A DNA stretch of 64,000 nt from an uncultured Mycobacteriaceae bacterium (GCA_902826815.1 CADEGF010000017.1:43576-107575), one strand, 5' to 3'. Counted from the stretch's first letter, positions 16,344-26,565 are shown. Numbers and translations are program-made. Notes: a model not told the origin generated them from the sequence alone.

Positions 16344-17828
16344 GTGAGTCCGGGGGTCGGCTCCGGTAATTCTGACTTCGTCGTGGTGGCCAACCGGCTA
16401 CCCATCGACATGGAGCGGCTGCCCGACGGCACGACGCAGTGGAAGCGCAGTCCGGGCGGGTTGGTCACGGCGCTCGAACCGCTTCTTCGCCGCCGCAAAG
16501 GCGCATGGATCGGCTGGCCGGGCGTTCCCGACGCCGACGAAGATCCGATCGTCGAGGAAGATCTGACGCTGTACCCGGTGCGGCTGTCGACCGAAGACGT
16601 CGCGATGTACTACGAGGGTTTCTCCAACGCCACGCTGTGGCCGCTGTACCACGACGTCATCGTCAAGCCGATCTACCACCGCGCGTGGTGGGACCGCTAT
16701 GTCGAGGTGAATCGGCGCTTCGCCGAAGCCACTGCGCGCGCCGCCGCACAAGGCGCGACGGTGTGGGTTCAGGACTACCAACTCCAGCTCGTGCCGAAGA
16801 TGCTTCGGATGCTGCGGCCGGACCTCACCATCGGATTCTTTCTGCACATTCCGTTTCCACCGGTCGAGCTGTACATGCAGATGCCGTGGCGGACGGAGAT
16901 CATCGACGGGCTGCTCGGCGCGGACCTGGTCGGATTTCACCTGCCCGGCGGTGCGCAGAACTTCCTCATTCTGGCCCGGCGGCTGGTGGGCGCCAACACA
17001 TCACGCGCATCCGTCGGGGTGCGATCCCGGTTCGGCGAAGTGCAGACCGGGTTCCGTACCGTCAAGGTGGGCGCGTTTCCGATCTCCATCGACTCGGGAG
17101 CACTCGACGCCAAGGCCAGGGACAGAACCGTCCGCCAACGCGCAAAGCAGATCCGCAACGAGCTCGGCAACCCTCGCAAGATCCTGCTCGGCGTCGACCG
17201 GCTCGACTACACCAAGGGCATTGACGTTCGGCTGAAAGCCTTTTCGGAGTTACTCACCGAGGGCCGGGTCAAACCGGACGACACCGTGCTTGTCCAGCTC
17301 GCCACACCGAGCCGCGAACGCGTCGAGAGCTACAAGGAGATGCGCGAGGACATCGAGCGGCAGGTCGGCCACATCAACGGCGAGTTCGGTGAGATCGGCC
17401 ACCCGATCGTGCACTACATCCACCGCCCGGTCCCCCGCGACGAGCTGATCGCGTTCTTCGCGGCATCCGACGTCATGCTGGTGACGCCGCTGCGGGACGG
17501 TATGAACCTGGTGGCCAAGGAGTATGTCGCGTGCCGCGGCGACCTCGGCGGCGCGCTGGTGCTCAGCGAGTTCACCGGTGCGGCAGCAGAACTCAGCCAG
17601 GCCTACCTGACCAACCCGCACCACCTCGACGGTGTCAAGGACGCAATCGAGGAGGCGCTGAATCAGACGCCAGAAGAGGGTAGGCGCAGGATGCGCGCGC
17701 TGCGCCGACAGGTGCTCGTGCACGACGTCGATCGCTGGGCGCGGTCATTCCTCGACGCGCTGGCTTCGACAGCGTCCGCGGAGCGGACAATTCAATCCGA
17801 GCCGGCGGACTCCGTTAAATCGGGGTGA
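16344..17828 (+). CDS. otsA: alpha,alpha-trehalose-phosphate synthase (UDP/ADP-glucose-forming)
   Basis: A 494-residue GT20 glycosyltransferase that makes trehalose-6-phosphate from a nucleotide-glucose and glucose-6-phosphate, the first step of the OtsAB route. Visible family motifs are VVANRLPID at the start, [49 protein letters not shown], and [15 protein letters not shown] near the C-terminus. The start is GTG 16344, directly after the 54-residue gene. Its 3' end overlaps the facing mam4B gene by 14 bases. The otsA-mce4 neighbourhood is the same as in M. tuberculosis (Rv3490). Length is typical. Confidence 0.95.
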   Translation: MSPGVGSGNSDFVVVANRLPIDMERLPDGTTQWKRSPGGLVTALEPLLRRRKGAWIGWPGVPDADEDPIVEEDLTLYPVRLSTEDVAMYYEGFSNATLWPLYHDVIVKPIYHRAWWDRYVEVNRRFAEATARAAAQGATVWVQDYQLQLVPKMLRMLRPDLTIGFFLHIPFPPVELYMQMPWRTEIIDGLLGADLVGFHLPGGAQNFLILARRLVGANTSRASVGVRSRFGEVQTGFRTVKVGAFPISIDSGALDAKARDRTVRQRAKQIRNELGNPRKILLGVDRLDYTKGIDVRLKAFSELLTEGRVKPDDTVLVQLATPSRERVESYKEMREDIERQVGHINGEFGEIGHPIVHYIHRPVPRDELIAFFAASDVMLVTPLRDGMNLVAKEYVACRGDLGGALVLSEFTGAAAELSQAYLTNPHHLDGVKDAIEEALNQTPEEGRRRMRALRRQVLVHDVDRWARSFLDALASTASAERTIQSEPADSVKSG

Positions 17829-18309
17829 TGTAGTTGATCAGCCACTGGCCGTCGACCTTGACGTAGTCCACTTTCAGCCGACTCCCGTCGTAGACCGGCT
17901 GCTTGGACTTGTCGGTCACCGTGCGATTCAGATACACCATCACCGAGCCCGAGTTCCGCTGTGCGGCGAGCACACCCACGCCGACGGTGTTGGCCTGGCT
18001 GACCAGCTGCCGCTCCCGCGCCTGCGGAATGATGTCCTTGTTCGCGCGGTCCTCGAACTCCTGGCGGTAGCTCGGCGTCAGAAGCGGGTAGACGTCGTTG
18101 AGGCTGCGCTCGACCGTCTGGTAGTCGTAGCCGAAGACCTTGGGAATCTGTTCTGTCGCCTTGTCGGCAAGGACGGCGCGCGCATCCTTCTCACCCTGGA
18201 TCTCGACCCCGGACCAGTAGTACCAGCCGCCGACGCCTGCCAGCGCGACGAAACCGCACGCCAGCAGGATGGACACCACACCGATCAGCAAGGCCGTTTT
18301 CTTCGACAT
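17815..18309 (-). CDS. mam4B: Mce4-associated membrane protein B
   Basis: A 164-residue protein with one N-terminal membrane segment ([24 protein letters not shown]) and an extracytoplasmic domain of the Mce-associated (Mas/Mam) type, with [20 protein letters not shown] and a beta-rich C-terminus ending WLINYITPI. Such proteins help assemble or stabilise Mce lipid importers. It is the last gene of the mce4 operon, overlapping the preceding gene by one base, and corresponds to Rv3492c by position. Its end overlaps otsA on the other strand. Confidence 0.85.
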   Translation of the reverse strand: MSKKTALLIGVVSILLACGFVALAGVGGWYYWSGVEIQGEKDARAVLADKATEQIPKVFGYDYQTVERSLNDVYPLLTPSYRQEFEDRANKDIIPQARERQLVSQANTVGVGVLAAQRNSGSVMVYLNRTVTDKSKQPVYDGSRLKVDYVKVDGQWLINYITPI

Positions 18310-19001
18310 CAGTTTCCCCCGTCGGGGTACTTGAGGTCATAGAACGACATTTTGCCGTTGTCGTCCTCTGCCACCGTGACCCGAAGGCGGTAGGGCTTGG
18401 ACGGCTGGTTGTTCCCATCGATGTCGGTGACCGTAACCCGCACCGCCACAAGGACGTCGGCCCGATTGGCGAGGTCGTCGAACTTCTCCAGTGCGGCACC
18501 GTTGACGACGGCTTCTGCGCTGGCGTTGGTGTCGCGGAACAGCAGCTTGAGGTTCTCCGCGTTCTTACCCTGGCTCATCATGTCGCGCAACGGTCCGCTG
18601 GTGCTGTTGACGAACCGGTCGACGTCGGCGTCGATCGTCTCCTGGGTGTAGCTGAACATGTTCACCACGTACTGCGAGGCGGTGTCGACGAACAGTTGGG
18701 TCTGCGCGATATCGGCTTCCTCGCTGTCCTGGTGCCTCTGCGTCAGAAGGACGGCCACCCCGAGGGCAGCCACCACGACGACCGCCGTCGCCAACGACAC
18801 CCATGCGACCAACGCCCGGTGCGGTTGCCGCCGCGGCGGCGGACCCACCGGGTTGGACAACCGGACCTTGACGGTCTTCGGTGCATCGACGGACACGGCC
18901 GTCGACGTGCCAACCGCGCCGCTGGACGGCCCCGCCGCCCTCGACGCGCGACGTCGTACCGTCGGCTTCGGCGATTCCGTCGAAGCCCTTTCGTCTGCCA
19001 T
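18309..19001 (-). CDS. mam4A: Mce4-associated membrane protein A
   Basis: A 230-residue bitopic protein. A basic, proline-rich cytoplasmic N-terminus (TVRRRASRAAG, PPPRRQPHR) leads to one membrane helix (WVSLATAVVVVAALGVAVLLT, about 67-87). The outer domain has FSYTQETIDADVDRFVNSTSGPLRDM, the typical Mce-associated NTF2-like start. It follows mce4F without a gap and overlaps mam4B by one base. By position it is the Rv3493c equivalent. Likely role: support of the Mce4 cholesterol importer. Confidence 0.85.
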   Translation of the reverse strand: MADERASTESPKPTVRRRASRAAGPSSGAVGTSTAVSVDAPKTVKVRLSNPVGPPPRRQPHRALVAWVSLATAVVVVAALGVAVLLTQRHQDSEEADIAQTQLFVDTASQYVVNMFSYTQETIDADVDRFVNSTSGPLRDMMSQGKNAENLKLLFRDTNASAEAVVNGAALEKFDDLANRADVLVAVRVTVTDIDGNNQPSKPYRLRVTVAEDDNGKMSFYDLKYPDGGN

Positions 19002-20696
19002 CTACGCCTGCCTTGGAGCCAACATCAGATCTACCCAGTTTTCTGCGGGCGCCAGTGTGTCAGTTCCACCTGCGAACACGCCAGTTCCGCCGGCAGGGTC
19101 GATGAACTTGCCGTTCTGGTCGTAGGTCGCGCTTGCCATCGGGGGCGCTTCTGCGGGCAGCGGCGGTGGCGCATCCGCGGGCGGCTGACCAGGCAGCGGC
19201 AACGGTTCACCCGCCGGCGGCGGTGGCGGCGTCCTGCCGTACGGCGGCACCACCTGATCGGGCGGTGCGAAGAACGGCGCAGGCGGCGGCAGCGGGCCCG
19301 GCTCGTTCGGCGGCACCGGCAGCGGGAACGGCCCGTGCGGCGCGGGACCGGGCCCCGGCTGCACTCCGGGCGGTAGCGCCACCGCCGGCGCGCCCGGATC
19401 CGGATCCACCTGCGGCGGAATGAACGGGAACTTGTTCTGCGGCAGGGTCATCCGCGGATCGGTGATCGGCTCGCTGCCGTAGGGGATCGGCGGACCCCGC
19501 CAGGGATTGCTGCCGAGCGGCACGTACCCCTTGGGATCGCGGCACAGCTGGATGGTGGGCGCCCGCTTGCCGGGGAACTCCTGGCACGGATAGTTGCGCG
19601 CGCCGCGAACGACCGCCGGATCATTCTGCGCGGTCTTGCAGTACAGGTCGGGCGGGATGTCGCGCAGCGTGGTGTCGGCAGGCGACCGGATCTGGGTGGC
19701 CGGGATGAAGCCGGTGCTACACGGCGGCGGATCCTGCAGATGGACTTTGAAGTCGAGCTTGCCGCCTTCGTCGGATGGCACGCCACCGGCGACGGTGCCC
19801 AGCGCCGCGATCAGCGCGGGGAAGATGACCAGTGCCTGTTCCAGCGACTTGCTGTAGATCACGCCGATACGCCCGAAGTTCGCGAGGTTGGCCGCGAGCA
19901 CCGGGAAAGACGGCCGAATGCCGGTGAACGTTTCGTTCGCCGCCTCGGTGGCCCCCGGCACGGTCTGCAGCGTCGTCCGCAGCTGCGGGTCGGCGTTGGC
20001 GACTTCGCCGGTGAACCGGGCCAGACCGTCGGCGAGCGACTTGATGTCGTCGCCTCCCCGGATCTGCGCGTCGAGGAACGGACCCGCCTGATCGATCAGC
20101 TGGGTGGTCTGCCCGTAGTTGCTGTTCGCCTCGTCGACAAGCAGCCTGGACGATTCGATCAACCGCGCCAGTTCGGGCCCGGATCCGTTGAACGCCTTGA
20201 ACGTTTCGCGAAGCAGGTCCTGCAGCCGGGTGTCGCCGATGCTGGCGACAAGCTTCTCCGACTCGTCGAGCAGACCGGCGATGTCCTGGCCGATAGCCGT
20301 GCGGTCCTTGCCGATGTTCGCGCCGTCGCGCAGCTTCTCCGACGACGGGTTATCCGGCGGCACCAGGTCGATGTACTGCTCGCCGACGGCGGAGACGCTC
20401 TTCACCGTCGCGGTGACGTTGTCGGGTACCGGCGTGCCGCTGTTGAGCCGCATATGCGCGACGACGCCGTCGTTCGTCAGGCCGACGGACTCAACGCGGC
20501 CGACCGTGACGCCGCGGAAGGTCACGTTGGCGTTCTGGTAGATGCCGCCGCCCGCAACGAAATTCGCGTCGACCTTGTAGGCGCCGATGCCAACCGCCGC
20601 AGGCAGGTGCAGATAGAAGATCGAAATGGCGCTGACGGTGAGCACCGTGACGACCGCGAAGATCGTCAGCTGCAGGCGAGTCAACCGGTCCAGCAT
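19002..20696 (-). CDS. mce4F: Mce4F, MCE-family cholesterol importer subunit
   Basis: A 564-residue MlaD/MCE protein. An N-terminal membrane anchor (LTIFAVVTVLTVSAISIFYL) is followed by the MCE domain (NVTFRGVTVGRVESVGL) and a long helical part. The final third is extremely rich in proline (PPPAPFFAPPDQVVPP, PPPPPAGEPLPLPG), longer than needed for the fold, and probably spans or touches the cell wall. With MceA-E subunits it forms a lipid tunnel through the envelope. The start overlaps the mce4E stop by one base. Corresponds to Rv3494c. Confidence 0.95.
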   Translation of the reverse strand: MLDRLTRLQLTIFAVVTVLTVSAISIFYLHLPAAVGIGAYKVDANFVAGGGIYQNANVTFRGVTVGRVESVGLTNDGVVAHMRLNSGTPVPDNVTATVKSVSAVGEQYIDLVPPDNPSSEKLRDGANIGKDRTAIGQDIAGLLDESEKLVASIGDTRLQDLLRETFKAFNGSGPELARLIESSRLLVDEANSNYGQTTQLIDQAGPFLDAQIRGGDDIKSLADGLARFTGEVANADPQLRTTLQTVPGATEAANETFTGIRPSFPVLAANLANFGRIGVIYSKSLEQALVIFPALIAALGTVAGGVPSDEGGKLDFKVHLQDPPPCSTGFIPATQIRSPADTTLRDIPPDLYCKTAQNDPAVVRGARNYPCQEFPGKRAPTIQLCRDPKGYVPLGSNPWRGPPIPYGSEPITDPRMTLPQNKFPFIPPQVDPDPGAPAVALPPGVQPGPGPAPHGPFPLPVPPNEPGPLPPPAPFFAPPDQVVPPYGRTPPPPPAGEPLPLPGQPPADAPPPLPAEAPPMASATYDQNGKFIDPAGGTGVFAGGTDTLAPAENWVDLMLAPRQA

Positions 20697-21865
20697 CAGG
20701 GTCCCTCGTCGTGTTGTGTCGCGCTACCCGCCGGAATCTTGAATGGATCCGACGCCTGACCCGACAGGTTGGCGAGCGAACCGGTGAGGAAGTCCGGCGG
20801 GTTGATGATCTCGCTCATGTGAGCCATGTTGGTGTCCAGGCCCCACGCGGTGGTGAAGACCGACTCCCCGAGGCGACGCAACGTCAGATCGAACGTGGTG
20901 TAGACGTTGAGGTAATCGCCCCGAACGGCACGCTTCAGATACTTGTAGTGGAACGGGAACGTCGGCAGGAATTCGAGGTCCTTGATCAGGTAGTCGACGT
21001 TGTCGTTCAGCGACTTGATGACAGGGAACAGGTCCTTGAAGTCCGCGGCGAAGTCGTCCTTGGTCTTGGCCAGGATGTTGGACGCGATACCCGCGAACCG
21101 CTGCAGTGCGCCGAACGCGTCGACGATGTTGCCGCGGTTCTTGTTCAGCACGTCCAGTGCGGCGGGCAACGTGTCGAGGGTGCGGCCGAGGCTGTCCTTG
21201 CTGCTCGCCAGGATTCCGGCGAAGCGGTTCAGCCCTTCGGAGGCCGCAATGATGTCGCCCGTCTGCTGATCCAGCGATGTCGTCAGCTCGGCGAGCCGGG
21301 GCACCAGGTCGGTGAAACTGCCCTGGCGGCCGGCCACCGCGTTGTAGGTCTCATCGGTGATGTCCTGCAGCGCACCGAGATTGCCCTTGTTCACCACGAC
21401 ACCGAGGGACGACAGCACTTCCTCGGTGGTCGGGTACCGGCCGGTGCGGTCGAGCGGGATCTGTGAGCCGTTCTTGAGCTGACCGACCGCTTTCTCGTCG
21501 ACCGGCGCGGAAAGCTCGACATGCTGGGAGCCAAGCAGCGAGGTCTGCGCGACCCTTGCCGTCGCGTTCTCCGGGAGTTTGACGTCCTTGTCCAACGACA
21601 GCTGGACGGCCGCATAGAACGTGCCGTCCGAACGCTGAACCGCGTCGATCCCCGACACGCTGCCGACGGTGACATCGTCGACCATCACCGGTGAGTTCTG
21701 CGGAAGGGTCGCGACGTCGGGCAGTTGGACCGTGATCTTGTAGGCGCCCGACCCGTGGCCCGCCGTCCCCGGCATGTTCAGAGAGTTCAGCCCGCCGAAC
21801 GAGCAGCCGGCGAGCAAGGTTGCGCCCGCCGAGATCGCGACCGCGCGCAGGAGATTGCCCATCAT
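20696..21865 (-). CDS. lprN: Mce4E lipoprotein (LprN), MCE-family importer subunit
   Basis: A 389-residue MCE protein made as a lipoprotein: the signal peptide AVAISAGATLLAGC puts the lipidated Cys at about residue 21. The MCE domain follows (NSPVMVDDVTVGSVSGID, then TSLLGSQHVEL) and then a helical region with DGTFYAAVQ and FAGILASSKDSLGRTL. It is the lipid-anchored member of the Mce4 hexamer. It overlaps both neighbours by 1-4 bases, so the operon is translationally coupled. Corresponds to Rv3495c. Confidence 0.95.
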   Translation of the reverse strand: MMGNLLRAVAISAGATLLAGCSFGGLNSLNMPGTAGHGSGAYKITVQLPDVATLPQNSPVMVDDVTVGSVSGIDAVQRSDGTFYAAVQLSLDKDVKLPENATARVAQTSLLGSQHVELSAPVDEKAVGQLKNGSQIPLDRTGRYPTTEEVLSSLGVVVNKGNLGALQDITDETYNAVAGRQGSFTDLVPRLAELTTSLDQQTGDIIAASEGLNRFAGILASSKDSLGRTLDTLPAALDVLNKNRGNIVDAFGALQRFAGIASNILAKTKDDFAADFKDLFPVIKSLNDNVDYLIKDLEFLPTFPFHYKYLKRAVRGDYLNVYTTFDLTLRRLGESVFTTAWGLDTNMAHMSEIINPPDFLTGSLANLSGQASDPFKIPAGSATQHDEGP

Positions 21866-23271
21866 CCGCCTCCCCCGGCCGGAGGCGCTTCGACGGGCGG
21901 TTCACCCGGTGCCGCGGGCGCATTGGGATCGACCGGCCCGGGCGCGGGGGCCGCCTCGGGGCCGCCTGCATGCGACGTCGACTGCTCCGGTGGCACCATC
22001 AGCGAACTCAGATCGGTCGCGGCGGACGGTTTCGGCGGGTTCACACCCGGCGCGGGGTTCCACTGCAGATAGGGCACCGGCGTCTCCGCCTTCGCCTCGG
22101 TCTCCGGGGTGTCGTAGATGATCTGGCCCTTGTACGCGGTGATGCTGTTGATGGGGTGCAGCATCAGCGGCGGGAAGTTCATGGTGATACGCCGCAGCAC
22201 CGGACCCATTCGCTGCCTGCAGATTTCGGCCCGCTTGTAGTTGTCGGTCGAGGTGCCTGCATCGAATACGCCGCCGCAGATGAACTGGACCGGGTTGGCG
22301 AAGTTGGGCAGCGTGAGCAGACCGCCGACGGTGCCCTGCGCGGGGTTGTAGATGTTGTAGAAGTTCGCGAGGCCATTGGGCGTGATGTGCAGGATCTGCT
22401 CGATGTCATCGCTGTGCTCGGTCAGGATGGAAGTGAAGTCCGTCAGCTTGTTGACCTGTTTGATCAAGGCATCGTTGCTGTCGCTGAGGAAGCCGCGGAC
22501 GTCGCCGAGGGCCTGGTTCAGGGTGCCGAGCGTGTTGTCGAGATCCGCTGAGCTGTCGGCGAGCACCTGCGATACGGACGCGACATGGTTGGTGAACTGC
22601 ACGATCTGTTCGTTGCTGTTCGACAGCGCATTGACGAGCACCTGCAGATTCTTCACGGTGCCGAACAGGTCTGTACGCGAGTCGCCGAGCCGGCCCGCGG
22701 TCTGCGACAGCTCGCGCAGCGCCTGGCGGAACGAGTCGCCGTTTCCGTCGAAGGTGTCGGCGGCCTGGTTCACGAAGTTGCTCAGCGGGCCCTGCAGCGA
22801 TCCCTGCTGTGGCCCGAGTTCGCGGCTCAGTGCGGTCAGCTGCTCTTTGACCTCGTCCCATTCGACCGGCACGGCGGTGCGGTCCAACCCGATGCTGGAG
22901 TCGTCGGCCAGTGCCGGGCCTCCGGTGTAGGCGGGTGCAAGCTGAATGAACCGGGACGACACCAGGTTCGGCGAGATGATGAGCGCTTTGGCATCGTTGG
23001 CGACCTTCACATCGTCGTGGATGGTCATGGTGACCTTGACATCGCTTGCCCTTGGCTCGATCGAGTCGATCGTCCCGACGGGCACGCCGACGATGCGGAC
23101 GTCGTCACCGGGATACAGGCCCACTGTCGAGGTGAAGTACGCGACGACCTTGTTGCCGGTGCGCGACGGCCACACCAGGTATGCGCTGGCGGCCAGCATC
23201 GCGACGAGTGCGGTGGCCAGCGCAATCCGCAGCCAGCGGGTGCGGTCGGGGGCCGGGTTCGAGTTGGTCAT
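21862..23271 (-). CDS. mce4D: Mce4D, MCE-family cholesterol importer subunit
   Basis: A 469-residue MCE protein with an N-terminal membrane helix (IALATALVAMLAASAYLVW) and the MCE core GLYPGDDVRIVGVPVGTIDSIEP. A helical region follows, and the C-terminus is proline- and alanine-rich (GPEAAPAPGPVDPNAPAAPG, ending PPAGGGG). It overlaps mce4C and mce4E by 4 bases on each side. Part of the Mce4 sterol importer. Corresponds to Rv3496c. Confidence 0.95.
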   Translation of the reverse strand: MTNSNPAPDRTRWLRIALATALVAMLAASAYLVWPSRTGNKVVAYFTSTVGLYPGDDVRIVGVPVGTIDSIEPRASDVKVTMTIHDDVKVANDAKALIISPNLVSSRFIQLAPAYTGGPALADDSSIGLDRTAVPVEWDEVKEQLTALSRELGPQQGSLQGPLSNFVNQAADTFDGNGDSFRQALRELSQTAGRLGDSRTDLFGTVKNLQVLVNALSNSNEQIVQFTNHVASVSQVLADSSADLDNTLGTLNQALGDVRGFLSDSNDALIKQVNKLTDFTSILTEHSDDIEQILHITPNGLANFYNIYNPAQGTVGGLLTLPNFANPVQFICGGVFDAGTSTDNYKRAEICRQRMGPVLRRITMNFPPLMLHPINSITAYKGQIIYDTPETEAKAETPVPYLQWNPAPGVNPPKPSAATDLSSLMVPPEQSTSHAGGPEAAPAPGPVDPNAPAAPGEPPVEAPPAGGGG

Positions 23272-24326
23272 GGCGACTTCGGCCTGATGATCAGTCGCTC
23301 AGAGATGTATCCCTTGAGCATGTCGGAGAGGCTGTCAGGCAGCTTGCCCGGCTGGAAGTACGTGTCGAACAGCACTTCTGCGATCGGCGCAGGCGGAAGG
23401 CCGTACAGGTTGATCTGGAAGCCGGGACCCGAACCGACCACCTCACCAAGCGCCGTGGCGTAGGGCGGCAGCCTCTTGAGCGCCTCACCGATGTGCTCAC
23501 GCCGCTCGAGAAGGTTGTCCAGCACCAGGTTCAGCTTCTCAAGGGCCGGCTTGAACTCCTTACGGTTGTCGGCCACGAAGCCCGAAAGCTGCTCGCTGAC
23601 ATCGTCGATCCCCGCGATGAGGTTGCTCAGCGCCTGCCTGCGCTCGTCCAGTGCGGCGAAAAGCAGATTGCCATCGAGCACCAGCTGGTTCACCTGGCCC
23701 GCGCGTTGAGCCAGCGTGTCCGACACCTTCTTGGCATGTGCCAGAAGTTGATCGAGCGCCTCGTCACGCTTGTTGATGCTCTGCGAAAGCGCCGTGACAC
23801 CGTCGAGCGCGTTGCGCAGCTGCGGCGTAGCGTCCTTGAGTGAATCCGTGAGCGTCGACAGCGCCTGCTCGAAGCGCGGCTTGTCCAGCTCGCTGGTGTT
23901 CTGGCCGAGATCCTGCAGCGCCGTGTTCAGGGTGTACGGAGTCGTGGTGCGGCCCAACGGGATGACGGTCGACTGACCGGCGCCGCGGGGCGTCACGGCC
24001 AGCGACTTCTCACCGAGCACAGTGTCGGTCTTGATGGCGACCAGTGACTGGTCGCCGACCTTGACGTCCCGGTTCACGGTGAACGTCACCTTGGCCGAGT
24101 CGCCCGCGAGCGCCACCCCGGTGACCTTGCCGACGTTGATCCCTGACACGTTGACGTCGTTGCCGGGCGAGATGCCACCCGCGTCGGTGAAGTACGCCTC
24201 GTACGGCTTACCCTGCGGCCAGAACGGCAGGCTGGTGTAGCCGAACGACACCAGCACGAGGCACGCAACCAGGGCGATACCGAATATGCCTGTGCGTAGC
24301 GGGTTTCCGCCGTCCGGCCTAGCCAT
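23268..24326 (-). CDS. mce4C: Mce4C, MCE-family cholesterol importer subunit
   Basis: A 352-residue MCE protein. I start it at ATG 24326 (MARPDGGNPLRTGIFG), not at the far-upstream start 24386, because the N-terminal membrane helix (IFGIALVACLVLVSFGYTSL) follows at the normal distance and the overlap with mce4B is then only 8 bases. The MCE core reads GGISPGNDVNVSGINVGKVTGV. The C-terminal region has the usual long helices. Corresponds to Rv3497c. Confidence 0.93.
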   Translation of the reverse strand: MARPDGGNPLRTGIFGIALVACLVLVSFGYTSLPFWPQGKPYEAYFTDAGGISPGNDVNVSGINVGKVTGVALAGDSAKVTFTVNRDVKVGDQSLVAIKTDTVLGEKSLAVTPRGAGQSTVIPLGRTTTPYTLNTALQDLGQNTSELDKPRFEQALSTLTDSLKDATPQLRNALDGVTALSQSINKRDEALDQLLAHAKKVSDTLAQRAGQVNQLVLDGNLLFAALDERRQALSNLIAGIDDVSEQLSGFVADNRKEFKPALEKLNLVLDNLLERREHIGEALKRLPPYATALGEVVGSGPGFQINLYGLPPAPIAEVLFDTYFQPGKLPDSLSDMLKGYISERLIIRPKSP

Positions 24327-25353
24327 CGTCGCTGCACCTCCCCTTGGACGGATCAGGCGGCCCGCCGAACGGCACGAGAATGTCACTGCCCGCGGGGCCG
24401 TTGATCTTCAGCCGCGTCGAGCAGTAGAAGATGTTGAAGAACGAGCCGTACGCACCGAGTGCGTTGAGCCGCAGATAGTTCTCTGCGAGAGGCTCGATGA
24501 CCTTGTTGATATCGGCCTTGCGCACGTCCATCCGTTGCGCCATGGGACGGATGTTCTCGATCACCCCCTGGACCGGTCGACGCGACAGCTGCAGCATGTC
24601 GGTCAGATCGCTCGACGCGGACGCCAACGGCGGGATGGCGCCTGCGATCGGGTCGCGGCCCGCAGCCAGACCGGTGAGCAACTTCTGGAGCTGATCCACA
24701 CTGGCATTGAACTGGGCGCCCTTGTCGTCGACCGTTCCGAGCACCGTGTTCAGGTTGTTGATCACATCGCCGATCAGTTGGTCACGGGCCGCCAGGTTCT
24801 GGGTAAATGCGCTTGTCGTCGAGAGCAGATTGGACAGCGCCCCACCCTGGCCCTGAAGCAACTCCATGACGGCGCTGCTGACCTCGTTGATCTTGGCGCC
24901 GTCGAGACCCTTGAGGACGGGGCGCAGTCCGCCGAGCAGCGCATCCAGGTCGAGCGCGAGCTGCGTATTCTCCCGGGGGATGGTGCTGCCTGGCGGAATC
25001 TTGCGCAGTTCCCCTGGGCCCGCTGTGATTTCGAGATAGCGGTCGCCGACGAGGTTCTCGTAGCGGACCGCCGCACGCGTCGAGGTGTACAGCTGGTAGC
25101 GCTTGTCGACATCGAACGAGACGTCGACGGTGTTGTCCGGATTGAGCGTGACCGCACCGACCGAACCCACCGGAACGCCCGAGATGCGGACGTCCTGTCC
25201 GGCCTTCAGCCGCGAGGCGTCGAGGAACGTCGCGTGGTACTTGCTTTCCGACGTGAACCGGAACTCGCCGAAGACCACCACCAGCATGGCCGCCACAAGC
25301 AACATCGCGACGGTGAAGATGCCGACGTTCAGCAGGGTCCGATCACCCTTCAT
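24319..25353 (-). CDS. mce4B: Mce4B, MCE-family cholesterol importer subunit
   Basis: A 344-residue MCE protein with N-terminal membrane helix (VGIFTVAMLLVAAMLVVVFG) and MCE core SRLKAGQDVRISGVPVGSVG. Helical middle and a C-terminus with two cysteines (FYCSTRL and GRCSDDG). It shares one base with the end of mce4A and overlaps mce4C. Part of the Mce4 importer; corresponds to Rv3498c. Confidence 0.95.
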   Translation of the reverse strand: MKGDRTLLNVGIFTVAMLLVAAMLVVVFGEFRFTSESKYHATFLDASRLKAGQDVRISGVPVGSVGAVTLNPDNTVDVSFDVDKRYQLYTSTRAAVRYENLVGDRYLEITAGPGELRKIPPGSTIPRENTQLALDLDALLGGLRPVLKGLDGAKINEVSSAVMELLQGQGGALSNLLSTTSAFTQNLAARDQLIGDVINNLNTVLGTVDDKGAQFNASVDQLQKLLTGLAAGRDPIAGAIPPLASASSDLTDMLQLSRRPVQGVIENIRPMAQRMDVRKADINKVIEPLAENYLRLNALGAYGSFFNIFYCSTRLKINGPAGSDILVPFGGPPDPSKGRCSDDG

Positions 25354-26555
25354 CAGTACTCGTCCCTCTCCGCGAAGGCCCCGTTGAAGAGGAACTGCGC
25401 AGTCGACGGTGCGTCGAACTGCAACTCGGTGTTCGGCTGGTAGGGGATATAGGCGTTGTCGGTGACCAGGAACGGCGACCGGTACCAGGATCCGCCCAGC
25501 TGCTTGGTCGGAATGTCAGGCAGACCACGGCAGTTCGGACCGCCCGACGCATTCACGATCGGCAGGCTCTCCGGGTAGGTGTACGCGGGCGAGCCTGGCA
25601 GGAAGTTGGACGAGACGAACAGGCCAGGCCGCGTACCGCCGATGATCGGGGCGAAGAAGTCAACCGCCTTGCCGGTGCCCTCGAGGATGCAGCCGAACTC
25701 CGGGGAGTACTCGCCTGCCACCTTCAGCGGTGCCCGAAGCCGATTCACCGCGGCGATGTAGTCGTTCTCCGCCGGTTCAAGAGTGTCGGTTCCGTTGTTG
25801 GCCAGACCGGTTGCCGCCAACAGTGTCCGGTTCAAGTTGTCCTGCTCGTCGACGATGGTGTCGCTGATCGCAGGCGCATTGTCGAAGATCTTCGCGAAGT
25901 CCGGGCCTGCGTCGCCGTAGATGTTGGCCACCACCGCGGTCTTCTGGAAGTCCTGCTGAAGTGTCGGGAGCTTCGGATTCAGTTGCTGCAGATAGTAGTT
26001 CAGGCCGGCAAGCAGCGCTCCGAGGTCATCGCCGTGGCCGCGCAGGCCTTCTGCGAGCGCGCTCAGCGTTGCGTTCAGATGGACCGGGTCGACCTTGTGC
26101 AGCACGTCGGTCAACGTCTGGAAGAGCGTGTTCACCTCGAGCTGCACCGACGATGCCTGCACCTGGGCGCCGGGTCGCAGCCCGGTGCCCGACGGGTCGT
26201 CGGGCGGGATGAACTCGACGGACTTGGCGCCGAAAACCGTTGTGCTGGCGATGCGCACGATCGCGTTGGACGGGATGAACCGCATCTCGTTGCTGTCGAT
26301 CGCGAGCGTCAGTTTGGCTTGATCACCCGCGTACTCGATCGAGTCGACCTGGCCGATCTGGATACCGCGGTACTTCACCTTGGCGTCGCGGTCCATCACC
26401 AGACCGGCTCTCGGTGAGGTGACCGTGATCTTGTCGGTCGATGTGAAGGCGGCGGTGTACGCGAGGTAGGTGAACACGACGGCGGCGACAAGCAACGCGG
26501 TGAGGATCGCCGCGGCGATCCTCACGTGGCTGCGCTTGGCGCGCTCGTCGGACAT
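25353..26555 (-). CDS. mce4A: Mce4A, MCE-family cholesterol importer subunit
   Basis: A 400-residue MCE protein. The membrane helix (IAAAILTALLVAAVVFTYLAY) is followed by the MCE domain (RAGLVMDRDAKVKYRGIQIG and TTVFGAKSVEFIPP). The C-terminal part is helical, then a domain with two cysteines (FGCILEG and PNCRGLPD). It starts 10 bases after yrbE4B. First MCE subunit of the operon; corresponds to Rv3499c. Confidence 0.95.
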   Translation of the reverse strand: MSDERAKRSHVRIAAAILTALLVAAVVFTYLAYTAAFTSTDKITVTSPRAGLVMDRDAKVKYRGIQIGQVDSIEYAGDQAKLTLAIDSNEMRFIPSNAIVRIASTTVFGAKSVEFIPPDDPSGTGLRPGAQVQASSVQLEVNTLFQTLTDVLHKVDPVHLNATLSALAEGLRGHGDDLGALLAGLNYYLQQLNPKLPTLQQDFQKTAVVANIYGDAGPDFAKIFDNAPAISDTIVDEQDNLNRTLLAATGLANNGTDTLEPAENDYIAAVNRLRAPLKVAGEYSPEFGCILEGTGKAVDFFAPIIGGTRPGLFVSSNFLPGSPAYTYPESLPIVNASGGPNCRGLPDIPTKQLGGSWYRSPFLVTDNAYIPYQPNTELQFDAPSTAQFLFNGAFAERDEY

Positions 26556-26565
26556 GGTTCCCCGC

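Noticed and set aside
19740-20759. 339-codon plus-strand ORF antisense to mce4F
   Set aside because: Arg/Val/Glu-rich shadow of a clearly coding gene.
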